Positions 45,280 to 54,599 of a stretch of DNA of 64,000 bases are shown here, piece by piece (position 1 is the first letter of the stretch; each line of letters begins with the position of its first letter). Position numbers and translations under genes: made by a program. The notes beneath the pieces are model-generated. The model was not told the origin of the DNA and ran no database searches. It was given only the letters and a program-made list of their open reading frames with translations. Where the stretch lies: NCBI GenBank assembly GCA_030706745.1, contig JAUZNX010000007.1, positions 1-64,000 on the forward strand. Direction: 5' to 3'. This DNA comes from Bacteroidota bacterium (GTDB lineage: Bacteria > Bacteroidota > Ignavibacteria > Palsa-1295).

Positions 45280-46370
45280 ACTTGCGCAAATTGCGGAGAA
45301 ATTTCTCGAACGAGTTCTTCGGTCCAGGGAGTACCTTCGGCGAGCAATTGTCTCAGTCGGATAAAATCGACCTCGCGATGCTCCTTCGGCCCGTCATTGA
45401 ATGCCTTGAAGCCAGCAGAAGCTTCGGTCATCATATTGAGCCCGAGCCACTCGCGATTGCTCTCTTTATTCGCATCCCAATGCTCGAGCTTCTTCTTTCG
45501 CACCGATCCAAGCGTCTTTGTGAGGCAGTTCGGGAATGTGTTCATGAGCTTCATGCACAGCCGTTCGACTGCGTCATCGAGCTTCGAAAGATCAATCGTC
45601 GCCCGCTTCATTAGCGCCTTGCCATCGGCGAGCGCAGTACCGGTCTTCATCGTACCGTATACAAGCTGGCCACTCTCATCGACCCAGCGATCGGTGACCA
45701 CTAACGGATTCGGTACCCAAGCGCCATCAATGCGAGTTGCAGGCACGACTTCTGTGATGAGACCATATCGATAGGCTTCGTGTGCGGTCCAGGGTTCACA
45801 GACCGTACAGGAAAACATCGCACGCTCGATGCCTACGAACAGATGAAGGAAGTCTGTCGAGCCGCCATCCGGAGCACTCCCATGCTTCGGTCCAGCCTGA
45901 CCAAACCGAGCGAGGTCCTGTGCGATAGAGTAATCGCAGGCCATGCCAATCTCCTGCCCACCACCAATGCGCATACCATTGACACGATTGATGACCGGCT
46001 TATCACACATGAGAATGGCCGAGACCATATCGTTGAAAAGCCGCATGTACTGCTTGTACTCTGGCGGATTCCCGGCATAGTACTCGGCATATTCTTTGGT
46101 ATTGCCGCCGGTGCAAAATGCTTTGTCACCGACGGCGGTGAATACCACGGAGGACACGCTGCGATCGTTAGAGGCTTCGCGAAATGCGAGGATCACCTCT
46201 TTGATCATCTCGGTCGTATAGGAGTTATACTGATCGGGATTGTTCAGGACAATCCAGGCATTGAACAAGCCATCGATGGCTTCGCCGGTACTGGTCCTGC
46301 AGGGGCGCTTCTCGAAGTTGATGTGCGAGTATTCGGCCCGCACCAAATTGTGATTGATGAGTTGCTTCAT
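45276..46370 (-). CDS. oah: 6-oxocyclohex-1-ene-1-carbonyl-CoA hydrolase
   Basis: The 364-residue crotonase-superfamily ring-opening hydrolase has the typical Oah features: an N-terminal ANHNLV-like lead (LINHNLVRAEY), LNNPDQYNSYTTEM, AVGDKAFCTGGNTKEYAEYYAGNP, NGMRIGGGQEIGMACDY and GPKHGSAPDGGSTDFL. It hydrates and hydrolytically opens the ring to 3-hydroxypimelyl-CoA. The extended length and the GSAPDGG segment separate it from ordinary enoyl-CoA hydratases. It overlaps had and dch by 4 nt on each side. Confidence 0.94.
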   Translation of the reverse strand: MKQLINHNLVRAEYSHINFEKRPCRTSTGEAIDGLFNAWIVLNNPDQYNSYTTEMIKEVILAFREASNDRSVSSVVFTAVGDKAFCTGGNTKEYAEYYAGNPPEYKQYMRLFNDMVSAILMCDKPVINRVNGMRIGGGQEIGMACDYSIAQDLARFGQAGPKHGSAPDGGSTDFLHLFVGIERAMFSCTVCEPWTAHEAYRYGLITEVVPATRIDGAWVPNPLVVTDRWVDESGQLVYGTMKTGTALADGKALMKRATIDLSKLDDAVERLCMKLMNTFPNCLTKTLGSVRKKKLEHWDANKESNREWLGLNMMTEASAGFKAFNDGPKEHREVDFIRLRQLLAEGTPWTEELVREISPQFAQV

Positions 46371-47440
46371 GGTCGTAATGGATTGCCGTTCGGTACGAGG
46401 ACTGAGCGTTTCGTGTATTTGTGCGCGAGCGTATTATGAAATATTTGATTGATATCGTCCATCGGAAATTTCTCGACAAACGGCTCGACAGTGAGCCGGC
46501 CATCCGCGAAGAGATCCAGAATCTCCGGATACAGCTCCGGCTTGCAAGCCCAGGTGCCGATCATCGTCGCATCGAAGGCCATGAGATTGCTCAGGCGGAC
46601 TTCCATCTTATCCATCGTGAAGCCAACGATCGAAACCGTTGAGGCATAGGACATAAGATTGAATGCCAGTTCTTGTCCCGCCTTCGTACCAGAAAATTCG
46701 AAGATCTTCCAGCCGTTGGTGGGAGTTCCAAGCTTCGTCGCGAGTTCGCGCACTTTGCTCTTGATAGCCTTAAGTTCGAGTCCGCTTGTATTCAGTGTTG
46801 CGGGAATGCCCATGGCCGAGGCCGATGCAAGCCGCTCATCGCTGATGTCGATAGCGAGCACCTTGCCACCGTACAGCTTGGCGATCAGCGCGCCATAAAT
46901 GCCGACGCCGCCGATTCCAACAACAATCGCAAGATCGCCGGCCACAAGGCCAGACTTCCTCACGGCCTGATATGGGGTGGCCACCGCATCCGCGATCACA
47001 CTGAGCGTTGCAAGATCATGATGTTGCAGCAGTCGCTCGGGTACCGGACAGAGAAAGCGAGCAGGCACAGTGATGTGCGAGGCAAAGCCTCCGTCAAAAT
47101 CGTTACCCGGCATCTTCTGATTGCGGCAAATATTGCTTCGACCGGACGTGCACAGCTCGCACTCACCGCATGGCAAGACTGCCGGAATAATGACACTACG
47201 TCCGATGAGTTCGGTTGGTCCATCCTCGACCACGCCGCTGATCTCGTGACCAAGTGTCAGAGGCAACGCATGACGCGTCGCTACGCCATCGTGCCAGAAT
47301 CCAATGTCGGTGTGGCACACGCCGCAGCCGGCAATTTTGATGAGTGCCTCGCCCGCCGCTAACGTCGGAATCGGAATCGAGGTCTGCACCAAGTCCGCAT
47401 CGCGGGCGACCATGCGCCAGGAGGAGAGTGTCTTTGCCAT
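46367..47440 (-). CDS. had: 6-hydroxycyclohex-1-ene-1-carbonyl-CoA dehydrogenase
   Basis: The 357-residue zinc-dependent medium-chain dehydrogenase has GCGVCHTDIGFWHDG with the catalytic Cys42. Structural zinc cysteines are C91, C94, C97 and C105 (CGECELCTSGRSNIC), and the NAD site is VVGIGGVGIYGAL. It oxidises the Dch product to 6-oxocyclohex-1-ene-1-carbonyl-CoA using NAD. The position between thiolase and oah supports Had over generic alcohol dehydrogenase. The start at 47440 begins the conserved protein; an in-frame extension to 47656 only overlaps the thiolase gene. Confidence 0.92.
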   Translation of the reverse strand: MAKTLSSWRMVARDADLVQTSIPIPTLAAGEALIKIAGCGVCHTDIGFWHDGVATRHALPLTLGHEISGVVEDGPTELIGRSVIIPAVLPCGECELCTSGRSNICRNQKMPGNDFDGGFASHITVPARFLCPVPERLLQHHDLATLSVIADAVATPYQAVRKSGLVAGDLAIVVGIGGVGIYGALIAKLYGGKVLAIDISDERLASASAMGIPATLNTSGLELKAIKSKVRELATKLGTPTNGWKIFEFSGTKAGQELAFNLMSYASTVSIVGFTMDKMEVRLSNLMAFDATMIGTWACKPELYPEILDLFADGRLTVEPFVEKFPMDDINQIFHNTLAHKYTKRSVLVPNGNPLRP

Positions 47441-47448
47441 TGAAGTGC

Positions 47449-48711
47449 TTAGTTGAGATTTTCGAGTAGCATCGCCGTGCCTTGGCCGCCGCCAATACAT
47501 GCGGTGGCGATACCGAAACGGACGTTGCGCTCCTGCAGCGAGCGAGCAACGGTGAGCGCGAGCCGCGTGCCTGTCGCCGCGAGCGGATGCCCGAGCGCAA
47601 CGGCTCCACCATTCACGTTTACTTTCTCGTGATCTAGTCCGAGCACCCGCTCGCATGCAATTACTTGCGCCGCAAATGCTTCGTTGATTTCGAAGAGTCC
47701 GATATCAGAAACAGTCAGACCAGCCAACTCGAGGAGCAATTGAATTGCCGGTACGGGGCCGATGCCCATATACTTTGGATCGACGCCACACGTTGCAGCA
47801 GCGACGAGACGAGCCAGCGGCTTCGACCCATTTCGCGAAGCAGCTTTGGAGCCCGAACTAATGATGACCGCGCTGGCGCCATCCACAATTGCTGCACTGT
47901 TTCCAGCCGTTTGCACACCATCCTTCCGGAACGATGTTGGCAACCCGGCAAGGGCTTCGGCGGTCGTCGCACGAATATGCTCGTCCTTCGACACGATGCT
48001 GCCCTTCTTACCGACGCGAATTGCCCGTGGCTGCAATCCTTCAACTGCAAATGTTGTGGATTGGACCTCGGTGATCTCAGGCGCGAAGTATCCGCGTTCC
48101 TGGGCCTTGGCCGCGCGGTCTTGTGAGCACTTGCCAAAGGCGTCCGTGTCTGCGCGCAGGATGCCGTATTTCTCGGCAACATTTTCACCGGTTTGCCCCA
48201 TTGAGAATCCGGCTGCTGTATCATCCAGTGCTTCCCAAAGCATGTCCTTGAAAACGACTTGCCCTAAGTGATAGCCCATCCGATTGCCGAAGCTAGCCGT
48301 CGGAGCAAGCGACATACTCTCGGCGCCGCAGCATAGCACCGTGTCTGCCTTGCCAAGCATGATCTGTTCCGCGCCGGTCACCATCGTTTCAATTCCCGAT
48401 GCGCAGATCCGCTGCACTTGAAGCGCCGGGACTCCGATTGGAAGGCCAGCATAGAGTGCGATATGTCGCGCTACGAAATACGCATCATAACTCGCCTGTC
48501 CGATATTCGCGATGATGGCCTGATCGACATCGGCTGGGGACGTGCCGGTCCGTTCAAGTGCACCCCGCGAAGCAATGATACCGAGATCTGTCGGTGAAAT
48601 GCGCGAAAGCGAGCCGCCCAAATCTCCGAACGGAGTCCGAGCTCCTCCGAGAAGGACGATGTCATCGAACGTAATGCCGATTCCGCGCTCAGAATGATGA
48701 AAACTCTTCAT
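47449..48711 (-). CDS. Thiolase (acyl-CoA acetyltransferase)
   Basis: The 420-residue thiolase has the active-site Cys103 in QVQRICASGIE, the NEAFAAQ motif, GGAVALGHPLAATG with the catalytic His, and CIGGGQG near the end with the second Cys. In this operon it most likely cleaves 3-oxopimelyl-CoA to glutaryl-CoA and acetyl-CoA. It overlaps the ketopantoate-reductase/activator fusion gene by 4 nt and precedes had by 8 nt. Confidence 0.93.
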   Translation of the reverse strand: MKSFHHSERGIGITFDDIVLLGGARTPFGDLGGSLSRISPTDLGIIASRGALERTGTSPADVDQAIIANIGQASYDAYFVARHIALYAGLPIGVPALQVQRICASGIETMVTGAEQIMLGKADTVLCCGAESMSLAPTASFGNRMGYHLGQVVFKDMLWEALDDTAAGFSMGQTGENVAEKYGILRADTDAFGKCSQDRAAKAQERGYFAPEITEVQSTTFAVEGLQPRAIRVGKKGSIVSKDEHIRATTAEALAGLPTSFRKDGVQTAGNSAAIVDGASAVIISSGSKAASRNGSKPLARLVAAATCGVDPKYMGIGPVPAIQLLLELAGLTVSDIGLFEINEAFAAQVIACERVLGLDHEKVNVNGGAVALGHPLAATGTRLALTVARSLQERNVRFGIATACIGGGQGTAMLLENLN

Positions 48712-50648
48712 GCAGTTGCTTCTGTAAGGATGGGAAGTGGTATGGATGATTTCTCATCCGGGCAGGAGGTTACCGTGGCCACTGATGTCGGCGCTTGCGT
48801 CGGCGACACGGGCTGGATATTAGCATGGCGCTGCGCAAATAATGCCGCGCCAAATGCCACGCAAAACTGTGGGTTGGAAACTATGCTAACCGGCTTCTGA
48901 AATCGCTCGGCCAACAAAGTCCGGAGGAATGGATGGTAAGCGATGACACCGCCCGCAAGCACGATCGGAAGATCCGAATCGGTCTTCAGTTTATGGATAC
49001 GGTTGGCTAATGAAAGATAGACGCCTCGGGCGATATCTTCGATCGGTACTTGATCGAAGCTCCATTTCATTACTTCGGTCTTTGCAAAGACCGTACAAAA
49101 ACTGTTCAGCTCTTTTGCGGTCGAAGACAATGCGGCGAGTTTACTCATCTCGTCGATCGGGATTTCGACCTTCTCGGCCATCTCCGTCAGGAACGCGCCG
49201 GTGCCAGAGGCACACTTCGAGTTCATATAAAAATGCTTTACGGCGCCACTCTTATCGATAGTAATGATCTTGATATCTTCGGCGCCGATATCAATGATGT
49301 TGGAGCCTGCGCCTGTCAGTTGGAAGACTCCACGTGCCGCACAGTGGATCTCCGTCTTGGTTACGTCCGCGCCGGGAAATTGCTCGCGTCCATATCCGGT
49401 CGCACAAATTGTGTGAATCGGGAAGCGGTCTCGGACCTCATCGAGGGTATTGGCAAGTGGTTTCTTATCTCGCGTGAGTGTCTTGACCACTTCATGGTAC
49501 AGGACATCGCGCTGGTCGTTGATGACGACGATCTTCGTGTAAGCCGAACCAAGATCGACACCGAGATAGTATTTACCACTCTGGCCGTTGGCTTCTGCCG
49601 GAATATTCGGCAGTGCAAATTGACCACGCTGAATTGATGGTCGCACCGGAGCTGCACCCTGAACGGCCAACGATTTTTGCGTGATCGCCTTCACCATATT
49701 TGTGAACGCCAGGTGCATCGGCGTTGGCAGATAGTGTTTCTTGCCGTATTCGACAAACTTGCCGTTGAGATAATCGATCTCGGTTGGCCGCTTGTGCATT
49801 AAATCAACGGCAAGCGATGGAAAGTGACTTCCCGACTTGCGGAGATAGCGCATGCAGTGCCGAATGAAATTCACTTCAAAATGAATGTTTTCGGCTTTTG
49901 CAATCGCAATGGACTCCATGATGACCTGCTCGATGATATCGACCATATCGGGCAGGGCCATGACCTCCTTCATGTTCATTTGAGCGACACCACAAAGTGC
50001 GCTCAGAGAGGAATTGAGAATTGTCTTTTCCCAAACCCGACGGAGAATCTCGAAGGAATCGACAGCCAGCGTATCCAGATGCACGCTCGAAAGCAGATCA
50101 GCCCACCAGCGAGCCTCTTCGGTTTTCGAGTCATCGATTGAGGCGATGTAATTCGGTGGATTGAAGAAGCTGACGCCGATCACGTTTGGTGCTCGATGGT
50201 TGCCGGCATAATTGACCACCATCCGAAATGTGTTCGATTCACCAAACGCCTCGGCCAATTCCAGTTCGGTATCGATCCCGTTTTGTACGCTAATGAACAA
50301 CGTTCCTGCTCTCGGAAAGTCCGCCATCTCACGGATGAGCCCCGCGAGATGATAGGCCTTGACACAGAACACGATGATATCTGGCTTCACGGCCAGCAAG
50401 TCGCGAACTGACGTGAAGAGATGTTCGAACGTTGCCTTCTTGCGCATGACGCCGGACAATTCGATACCCTCCTTTTGAATAAGGTGCATCCGCGCCTTAT
50501 CCAAATCGCACAGCAATACGTCGAATTCTTCGCCATTCGCTTGTTGCGCAGCTTCCTGTAAGTGCACCGCGAGGATCTGGCCGACGGGCCCCAGTCCTAC
50601 GACTGCAATCTGCTTGCGTTTTGGTTCGCCCATCTGTGTTTGTTCCAT
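48708..50648 (-). CDS. Ketopantoate-reductase-family domain fused to a BcrD/HgdC-type ATPase activator
   Basis: The 646-residue protein has two complete-looking parts. Residues about 10-325 are an ApbA/PanE-type reductase: Rossmann loop GLGPVG (18-23), CVKAYH with K97, the catalytic K208/N212 pair in WEKTILN, and RPTEIDYLNG (287-296). A Pro/Gln/Ala linker (about 328-358) follows. Residues about 360-625 are an ASKHA ATPase of the BcrAD/HgdC activator family: GVDLGSAYTKI, ATGYGRE, IDIGAEDIK, and both cluster cysteines (C479 in CASGTG, C518 in SFCTVF). The activator half should use ATP to push electrons into its partner, probably the adjacent 50648-51886 product. The start touches that gene's stop (TGATG). 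Confidence 0.88.
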   Translation of the reverse strand: MEQTQMGEPKRKQIAVVGLGPVGQILAVHLQEAAQQANGEEFDVLLCDLDKARMHLIQKEGIELSGVMRKKATFEHLFTSVRDLLAVKPDIIVFCVKAYHLAGLIREMADFPRAGTLFISVQNGIDTELELAEAFGESNTFRMVVNYAGNHRAPNVIGVSFFNPPNYIASIDDSKTEEARWWADLLSSVHLDTLAVDSFEILRRVWEKTILNSSLSALCGVAQMNMKEVMALPDMVDIIEQVIMESIAIAKAENIHFEVNFIRHCMRYLRKSGSHFPSLAVDLMHKRPTEIDYLNGKFVEYGKKHYLPTPMHLAFTNMVKAITQKSLAVQGAAPVRPSIQRGQFALPNIPAEANGQSGKYYLGVDLGSAYTKIVVINDQRDVLYHEVVKTLTRDKKPLANTLDEVRDRFPIHTICATGYGREQFPGADVTKTEIHCAARGVFQLTGAGSNIIDIGAEDIKIITIDKSGAVKHFYMNSKCASGTGAFLTEMAEKVEIPIDEMSKLAALSSTAKELNSFCTVFAKTEVMKWSFDQVPIEDIARGVYLSLANRIHKLKTDSDLPIVLAGGVIAYHPFLRTLLAERFQKPVSIVSNPQFCVAFGAALFAQRHANIQPVSPTQAPTSVATVTSCPDEKSSIPLPILTEATA

Positions 50649-51886
50649 CAGGCTTCCACTCCGAGCTTGGCATCCACCAGTTGTTCCAGAAACGCTTCGA
50701 TCTTGGTGATGGACTGTCCTTCCGAGAAGAATCGCAAATCACAAAGATCGCCTTCGATTACCAGGGAGGGCACACCAGTCACCGCCTGCAGCCTTGGCGG
50801 CATTCCGAACCGGGAATTCGTATTGTTGAAACAGGTCCGAGCATCATGGTAAATGATCCCGTCGACGCGATACTCCTCCATGAGTTCGGCAAGCATTTTC
50901 TCTTTGGCTTGTTCGCTCCGATTGATGAAGATTTGAGTATAAGCGAGCGCGGTCGATTCGAATGGGTTCGTCTCGTCCATCGTGTCGAGAATCCAACTGT
51001 TGCAGTAAGTCGATGCAACCACAACCGAATTGTTGGAGTGAAACAGATTGGAGATCGCACGCAGCTTGCCCCAGATCGGCATTCCATCCCAGTAGATCCG
51101 GCAAATCTCATTCGGGGCAACACCAACCCCGGTGCCGACCCGGCCCATGACCTCGACGAGGAGCGCTTCGTAGTAGCTCACTGCGTATTCAGTACCGCGC
51201 AAGACCACAATCGGTCCCATGTGAATGCAGCCATCGAAGAAGTTGAGTGGAGCAGGTGAGGTTTTTGCCGTCTCAAGGACCAACCGCCACAAGACTGACG
51301 CTTCCTTACTGAGCCTGACGGTTTCGCGAAACCGATCGATATCAAAATGGACGCCGCTGACCTGTTCGAGGATCGGGATGAGTGATTCAAATTGGCGCCG
51401 TACGTCGGCAACGTGCTCGGATGTAACCTCATCTACAAACCGCGGTGGATTGACTGTCACGAGCGGAACATTGAAATGCCGAGCGTAGAAGGAGAACCAG
51501 TCCTGTACCTCTCGGCATTGATTTGTCGTCACGGCCAGGACATCTGGGCGCGGAACATGGCTCAAGCCATAGTGCTGGGTTAGCGGCGTTTTGCCCTCGA
51601 GGAACGCACCAATGTCACTGGTAAGATAGGAGCAGATGTCCGCAGCATATCCTTGCTTGACAGCGACCGGAATAAAATCGCTTGCCTGCCGGGTTGCGCC
51701 AAGCAGTGCACCATGGTTCTCCGGAAAATACACTTCGAATCCAAACGCCCGCAATAGTTCAGCCGGGCCGGTACTTGTACACCAGGCAACTTTCTTTCCA
51801 GTCTGCTCGCACTCGCCCAACCGGGCGAAATACTTCCGCATGGTCTCTTTGAGCAGTTGCGTCGAGTGCAATTCCTGGGTTGCCAT
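50648..51886 (-). CDS. Additional BCR/2-hydroxyacyl-CoA dehydratase-like catalytic subunit
   Basis: The 412-residue protein belongs to the HgdB/BcrB/FldBC superfamily. It has CTSTGPAELLRAFGFEVYFPE, ICSYLTSDIGAFLEG (C85), TTNQCREVQDWF (C124) and DARTCFNNTN (C352). These are the three cysteines expected to hold a [4Fe-4S] or double-cubane cluster. It is neither BcrB nor BcrC, both of which are present upstream, and it has no second dehydratase subunit beside it. It may therefore act as a homodimer, as the double-cubane-cluster protein of Carboxydothermus does. Its likely activator is the fused protein that follows immediately. Substrate is unknown. Confidence 0.88.
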   Translation of the reverse strand: MATQELHSTQLLKETMRKYFARLGECEQTGKKVAWCTSTGPAELLRAFGFEVYFPENHGALLGATRQASDFIPVAVKQGYAADICSYLTSDIGAFLEGKTPLTQHYGLSHVPRPDVLAVTTNQCREVQDWFSFYARHFNVPLVTVNPPRFVDEVTSEHVADVRRQFESLIPILEQVSGVHFDIDRFRETVRLSKEASVLWRLVLETAKTSPAPLNFFDGCIHMGPIVVLRGTEYAVSYYEALLVEVMGRVGTGVGVAPNEICRIYWDGMPIWGKLRAISNLFHSNNSVVVASTYCNSWILDTMDETNPFESTALAYTQIFINRSEQAKEKMLAELMEEYRVDGIIYHDARTCFNNTNSRFGMPPRLQAVTGVPSLVIEGDLCDLRFFSEGQSITKIEAFLEQLVDAKLGVEA

Positions 51887-51894
51887 TGTTATTC

Positions 51895-53694
51895 CTAATG
51901 AGCAGACGTGGAAGATTGAAGTGCTACGACGAAGTGATTGCCCATTGGAGGGGTAGCCTCGGATTCGACATTGCGATAGATACGATCGATTGCCGAGCGA
52001 TATGCAGCGACAACTTTGTCCGGAATTACTTTCATCGAAGGCGTTAGGGTACCGCTATCGATCGAGAGTTCGTCATCGACGAGGATCGCATAGGGAACGC
52101 GCGCAAATTTCGGCGTGATCGTCTCGTTTGCCTCTACCAGGCAGCCATGCAAGCACTGCGAAAGATCATCGAGCGATCGCGGACATACGCATCCCGCGTT
52201 AGCAGGATGGTCTGATTCGTGGCCCTGACCACGAAGAAGCCCGCGATTTGGAAAGAGCAATGCCACCGGAAACTTCTCCCCGCGGCCTTCGAGCACGACA
52301 AATGTCAGGTAAGGACAGGCGCCCTGCAGCGCGCGCTCGATGTCAGCCGAAACGATCTTCTCCCCATTCGATAGTTTGAAGATCCGATCGTTTCTGCCAA
52401 TAAGCCGAAGGCCTTCCTCACTAAGCGACCCAATGTCACCTGTTCGGAACCATCCATCTTCGGTAAACGAGGCCGCATTGGCCTCGTCGTTGGCAAAATA
52501 TCCGCGCATCACATTTGGACCATGAACTTGGATTTCGCCATCAGATGCAATTCGCAATTCGATACCAGGTATGGGATGCCCAACAATTCCGGATTTGCGT
52601 TTCGACTGAACTCCGGTGATCGTGCAGCATGGAGAGGTTTCGGTAAGCCCCCACCCTTCGATGATTCGGACCCCATGCTGTTCGAACTCACGCGCCACGA
52701 ACTCCGGCAATGGAGCCGCTGCGGTAAAAACAAATTTCAAATCCGGATGGAAGAACGCCTCGAGTGCTTCACGATCGCCACGCACCAGATCAACGAGCGA
52801 TTGATAGACGCGCGGCACACTAAAGAATGCGGTCGGGCGGATTTGCTCCCACTGTTCGAGAATCGACCGAGGGTCCTTTCCAAATGATGGTTCGAGCCAC
52901 ATCGGCACGCGGCGGTAGAGCGAGGTAAACAACTCGAAAATCCCACCGAAACTATGATGCCATGGCAAATACGAGAGCAGCCGATCGTTCTCGTTCAAAT
53001 TCCAGACTTCCTCGAGCGCCGCCTGCTGCGAAAGGATATTCCGATGGGAGAGCTCGACTAATTTTCGTTTTGCTGTCGTACCCGAGGTATATTGCCGCAG
53101 GCAAATCGCATCAGGATCGGCGCCGAATGAAAGTGCGGAAAGATCGAATGGATCCAGATGCGCATCATCCGTTTGACGAACGACACCCTCCGTAAGCAAT
53201 CCGAATGGCAATAAATCCGGAAATCGCACATCTCGCACATCATCAAATACAAACAGCCGCTCAATTTGTGACGTCGGTGACATGCGCTGGAGTTGCGCCG
53301 CTCCCTGAACCGCGACGATGCGCGCACCGGAAAACTCGAGCAGGTGATCGAGCATCGCCGGAGGATAAAACGGAAAGATCGGAACGGCAACTCCTCCGCT
53401 TGCCATCACGGCCAGCTCGAGTTCCAGCATCTCCAGCCGATTCTGCGAAACGATCGCAACGGCCTCACCTTCACGAAGTCCGTTCTCGCGAAGTCCGCGT
53501 GCAATCATGCAGACGGTCTCCACAAGATTCAACCAATTCGGACCCTGCCACCCATTCCGGGTCAGTTGGCAAAAGGTCCCGCCTCGCGGAAGGTGCCGAA
53601 CATTGTGCTCGAGCATGGATGCAATGTTTGGAACCACCGGACCAAGCGGCGAACCTTGCGTGTTCGTGAGAATAGTCGATACTGAGTCGCTCAT
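51895..53694 (-). CDS. AMP-forming acyl-CoA ligase, long-chain-like
   Basis: The 599-residue adenylate-forming enzyme has the P-loop YTSGTTAKRKLVELSH (altered from the usual TSGTTGxPKG), EGWGLTETSP, DGWFRTGDIG and the catalytic Lys in LTPSMKV near the C-terminus. Overall it is closer to FadD15-like long-chain ligases than to benzoate-CoA ligases. Its substrate could be an aromatic, cyclohexane or dicarboxylic acid; this is not decidable here. A Cys-rich insertion (CVCPRSLDDLSQCLHGC) precedes the C-terminal subdomain. The start at 53694 is 2 nt after the bcrD stop; a longer in-frame start at 53787 would overlap bcrD. Confidence 0.88.
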   Translation of the reverse strand: MSDSVSTILTNTQGSPLGPVVPNIASMLEHNVRHLPRGGTFCQLTRNGWQGPNWLNLVETVCMIARGLRENGLREGEAVAIVSQNRLEMLELELAVMASGGVAVPIFPFYPPAMLDHLLEFSGARIVAVQGAAQLQRMSPTSQIERLFVFDDVRDVRFPDLLPFGLLTEGVVRQTDDAHLDPFDLSALSFGADPDAICLRQYTSGTTAKRKLVELSHRNILSQQAALEEVWNLNENDRLLSYLPWHHSFGGIFELFTSLYRRVPMWLEPSFGKDPRSILEQWEQIRPTAFFSVPRVYQSLVDLVRGDREALEAFFHPDLKFVFTAAAPLPEFVAREFEQHGVRIIEGWGLTETSPCCTITGVQSKRKSGIVGHPIPGIELRIASDGEIQVHGPNVMRGYFANDEANAASFTEDGWFRTGDIGSLSEEGLRLIGRNDRIFKLSNGEKIVSADIERALQGACPYLTFVVLEGRGEKFPVALLFPNRGLLRGQGHESDHPANAGCVCPRSLDDLSQCLHGCLVEANETITPKFARVPYAILVDDELSIDSGTLTPSMKVIPDKVVAAYRSAIDRIYRNVESEATPPMGNHFVVALQSSTSAH

Positions 53695-53696
53695 GA

Positions 53697-54599
53697 TTAA
53701 CCCCTCATCACGCCCTCTGTGGGAACACGATTCTCCGTCCCGTTCCGGCCATTCCGTCCGAGACGGAAATAGCGGTATCCTCCCCAAAGAGATGCGCCAA
53801 TTGCTCCGGCATAGATCGGCGCTGGGTGCGTCAGGACAGTATATTGTTGTTTAGTATCCTTCGCGAGCAATTCTTCGACGGCCTGTACCATGCCTTTGTT
53901 CAGTCCGAGCCCGCCGGTCAGTACGATCGGTGATTCGGCTTTGAGCGACAAAAGCAATCGAACAATGCGCGTCGCCACCGAAAGATGGATTCCCTTAATG
54001 ATATTCTGGGTCGCAATACCCCGCGAAACCATGTTGATGACGTCCGTCTCGGCCAGGACCGCGCAGATCCCCGAGGGTTGCTCGGGATTAGTCGCCTGGA
54101 GCGAAATATCTCCGACCTCTTCGATTGAAAGGCCTAGATAGCGGGAGATATTCTCGATAAATTGCCCTGAACCAGAAGCACACTGACCCGTCATCTTATG
54201 ATCGAGCACTCGGCCAGTCGAGTCGATCTTGATTGCGCGGGCATACAGGGCGCCCATGTCGACGACAGTCCGTGCCTCTGCACAGAAACTGTGTGCTCCA
54301 CGTGCGTGCGTGGTCATTCCATAAAAGTGACCGGTCTTGCGTTCGACCATTTCGCCCTCGCCCGTCGACGCGATATAGGATACGCCATCGAGGCCAATCC
54401 CATAATCATCGGCAATACTCTTGATTAAATCGTCGGCTACCGGGACCGGGTTACGCTTACGAATCTTCTCCATTCGCCGGCGGACCACACGTGTCTGTGC
54501 CACGCCGCGATCATCCTCCGAATATTCCGTGAGAACCGCCTTGATGACACTGCCGCCGACATCGATGCCGAGCGTGTATATGAACCGGTTCTCGCTCAT
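53697..54599 (-). CDS. bcrD: Benzoyl-CoA reductase ATPase subunit D
   Basis: The 300-residue ASKHA ATPase matches BcrD/BadG: TLGIDVGGSVIKAVL, ASTGEGEMVERKTGHFYGMTTHARGA in overlapping parts, VVDMGALYARAIKID, and cluster cysteines C140 (GQCASGSGQF) and C179 (GICAVLAETDV). With BcrA it forms the electron-activating heterodimer that hydrolyses ATP and holds a bridging [4Fe-4S] cluster. It overlaps bcrA by 4 nt. The C-terminal RLGRNGRNGTENR tail is longer than in proteobacterial BcrD. Confidence 0.93.
   Translation of the reverse strand: MSENRFIYTLGIDVGGSVIKAVLTEYSEDDRGVAQTRVVRRRMEKIRKRNPVPVADDLIKSIADDYGIGLDGVSYIASTGEGEMVERKTGHFYGMTTHARGAHSFCAEARTVVDMGALYARAIKIDSTGRVLDHKMTGQCASGSGQFIENISRYLGLSIEEVGDISLQATNPEQPSGICAVLAETDVINMVSRGIATQNIIKGIHLSVATRIVRLLLSLKAESPIVLTGGLGLNKGMVQAVEELLAKDTKQQYTVLTHPAPIYAGAIGASLWGGYRYFRLGRNGRNGTENRVPTEGVMRG

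Noticed and set aside
47441-47656. N-terminal extension of the had reading frame
   Set aside because: It is Arg-rich shadow sequence of the thiolase gene; homology begins at MAKTLSSWRM (47440).
50648-51886. Second copy of bcrB or bcrC
   Set aside because: Its motifs differ from both catalytic subunits present upstream, and its cysteine context is closer to HgdB/FldC-type proteins.
48708-51886. Ordinary two-subunit 2-hydroxyacyl-CoA dehydratase system
   Set aside because: Only one dehydratase-like subunit is present and the activator is fused to a reductase domain, so a standard HgdABC assignment does not fit.
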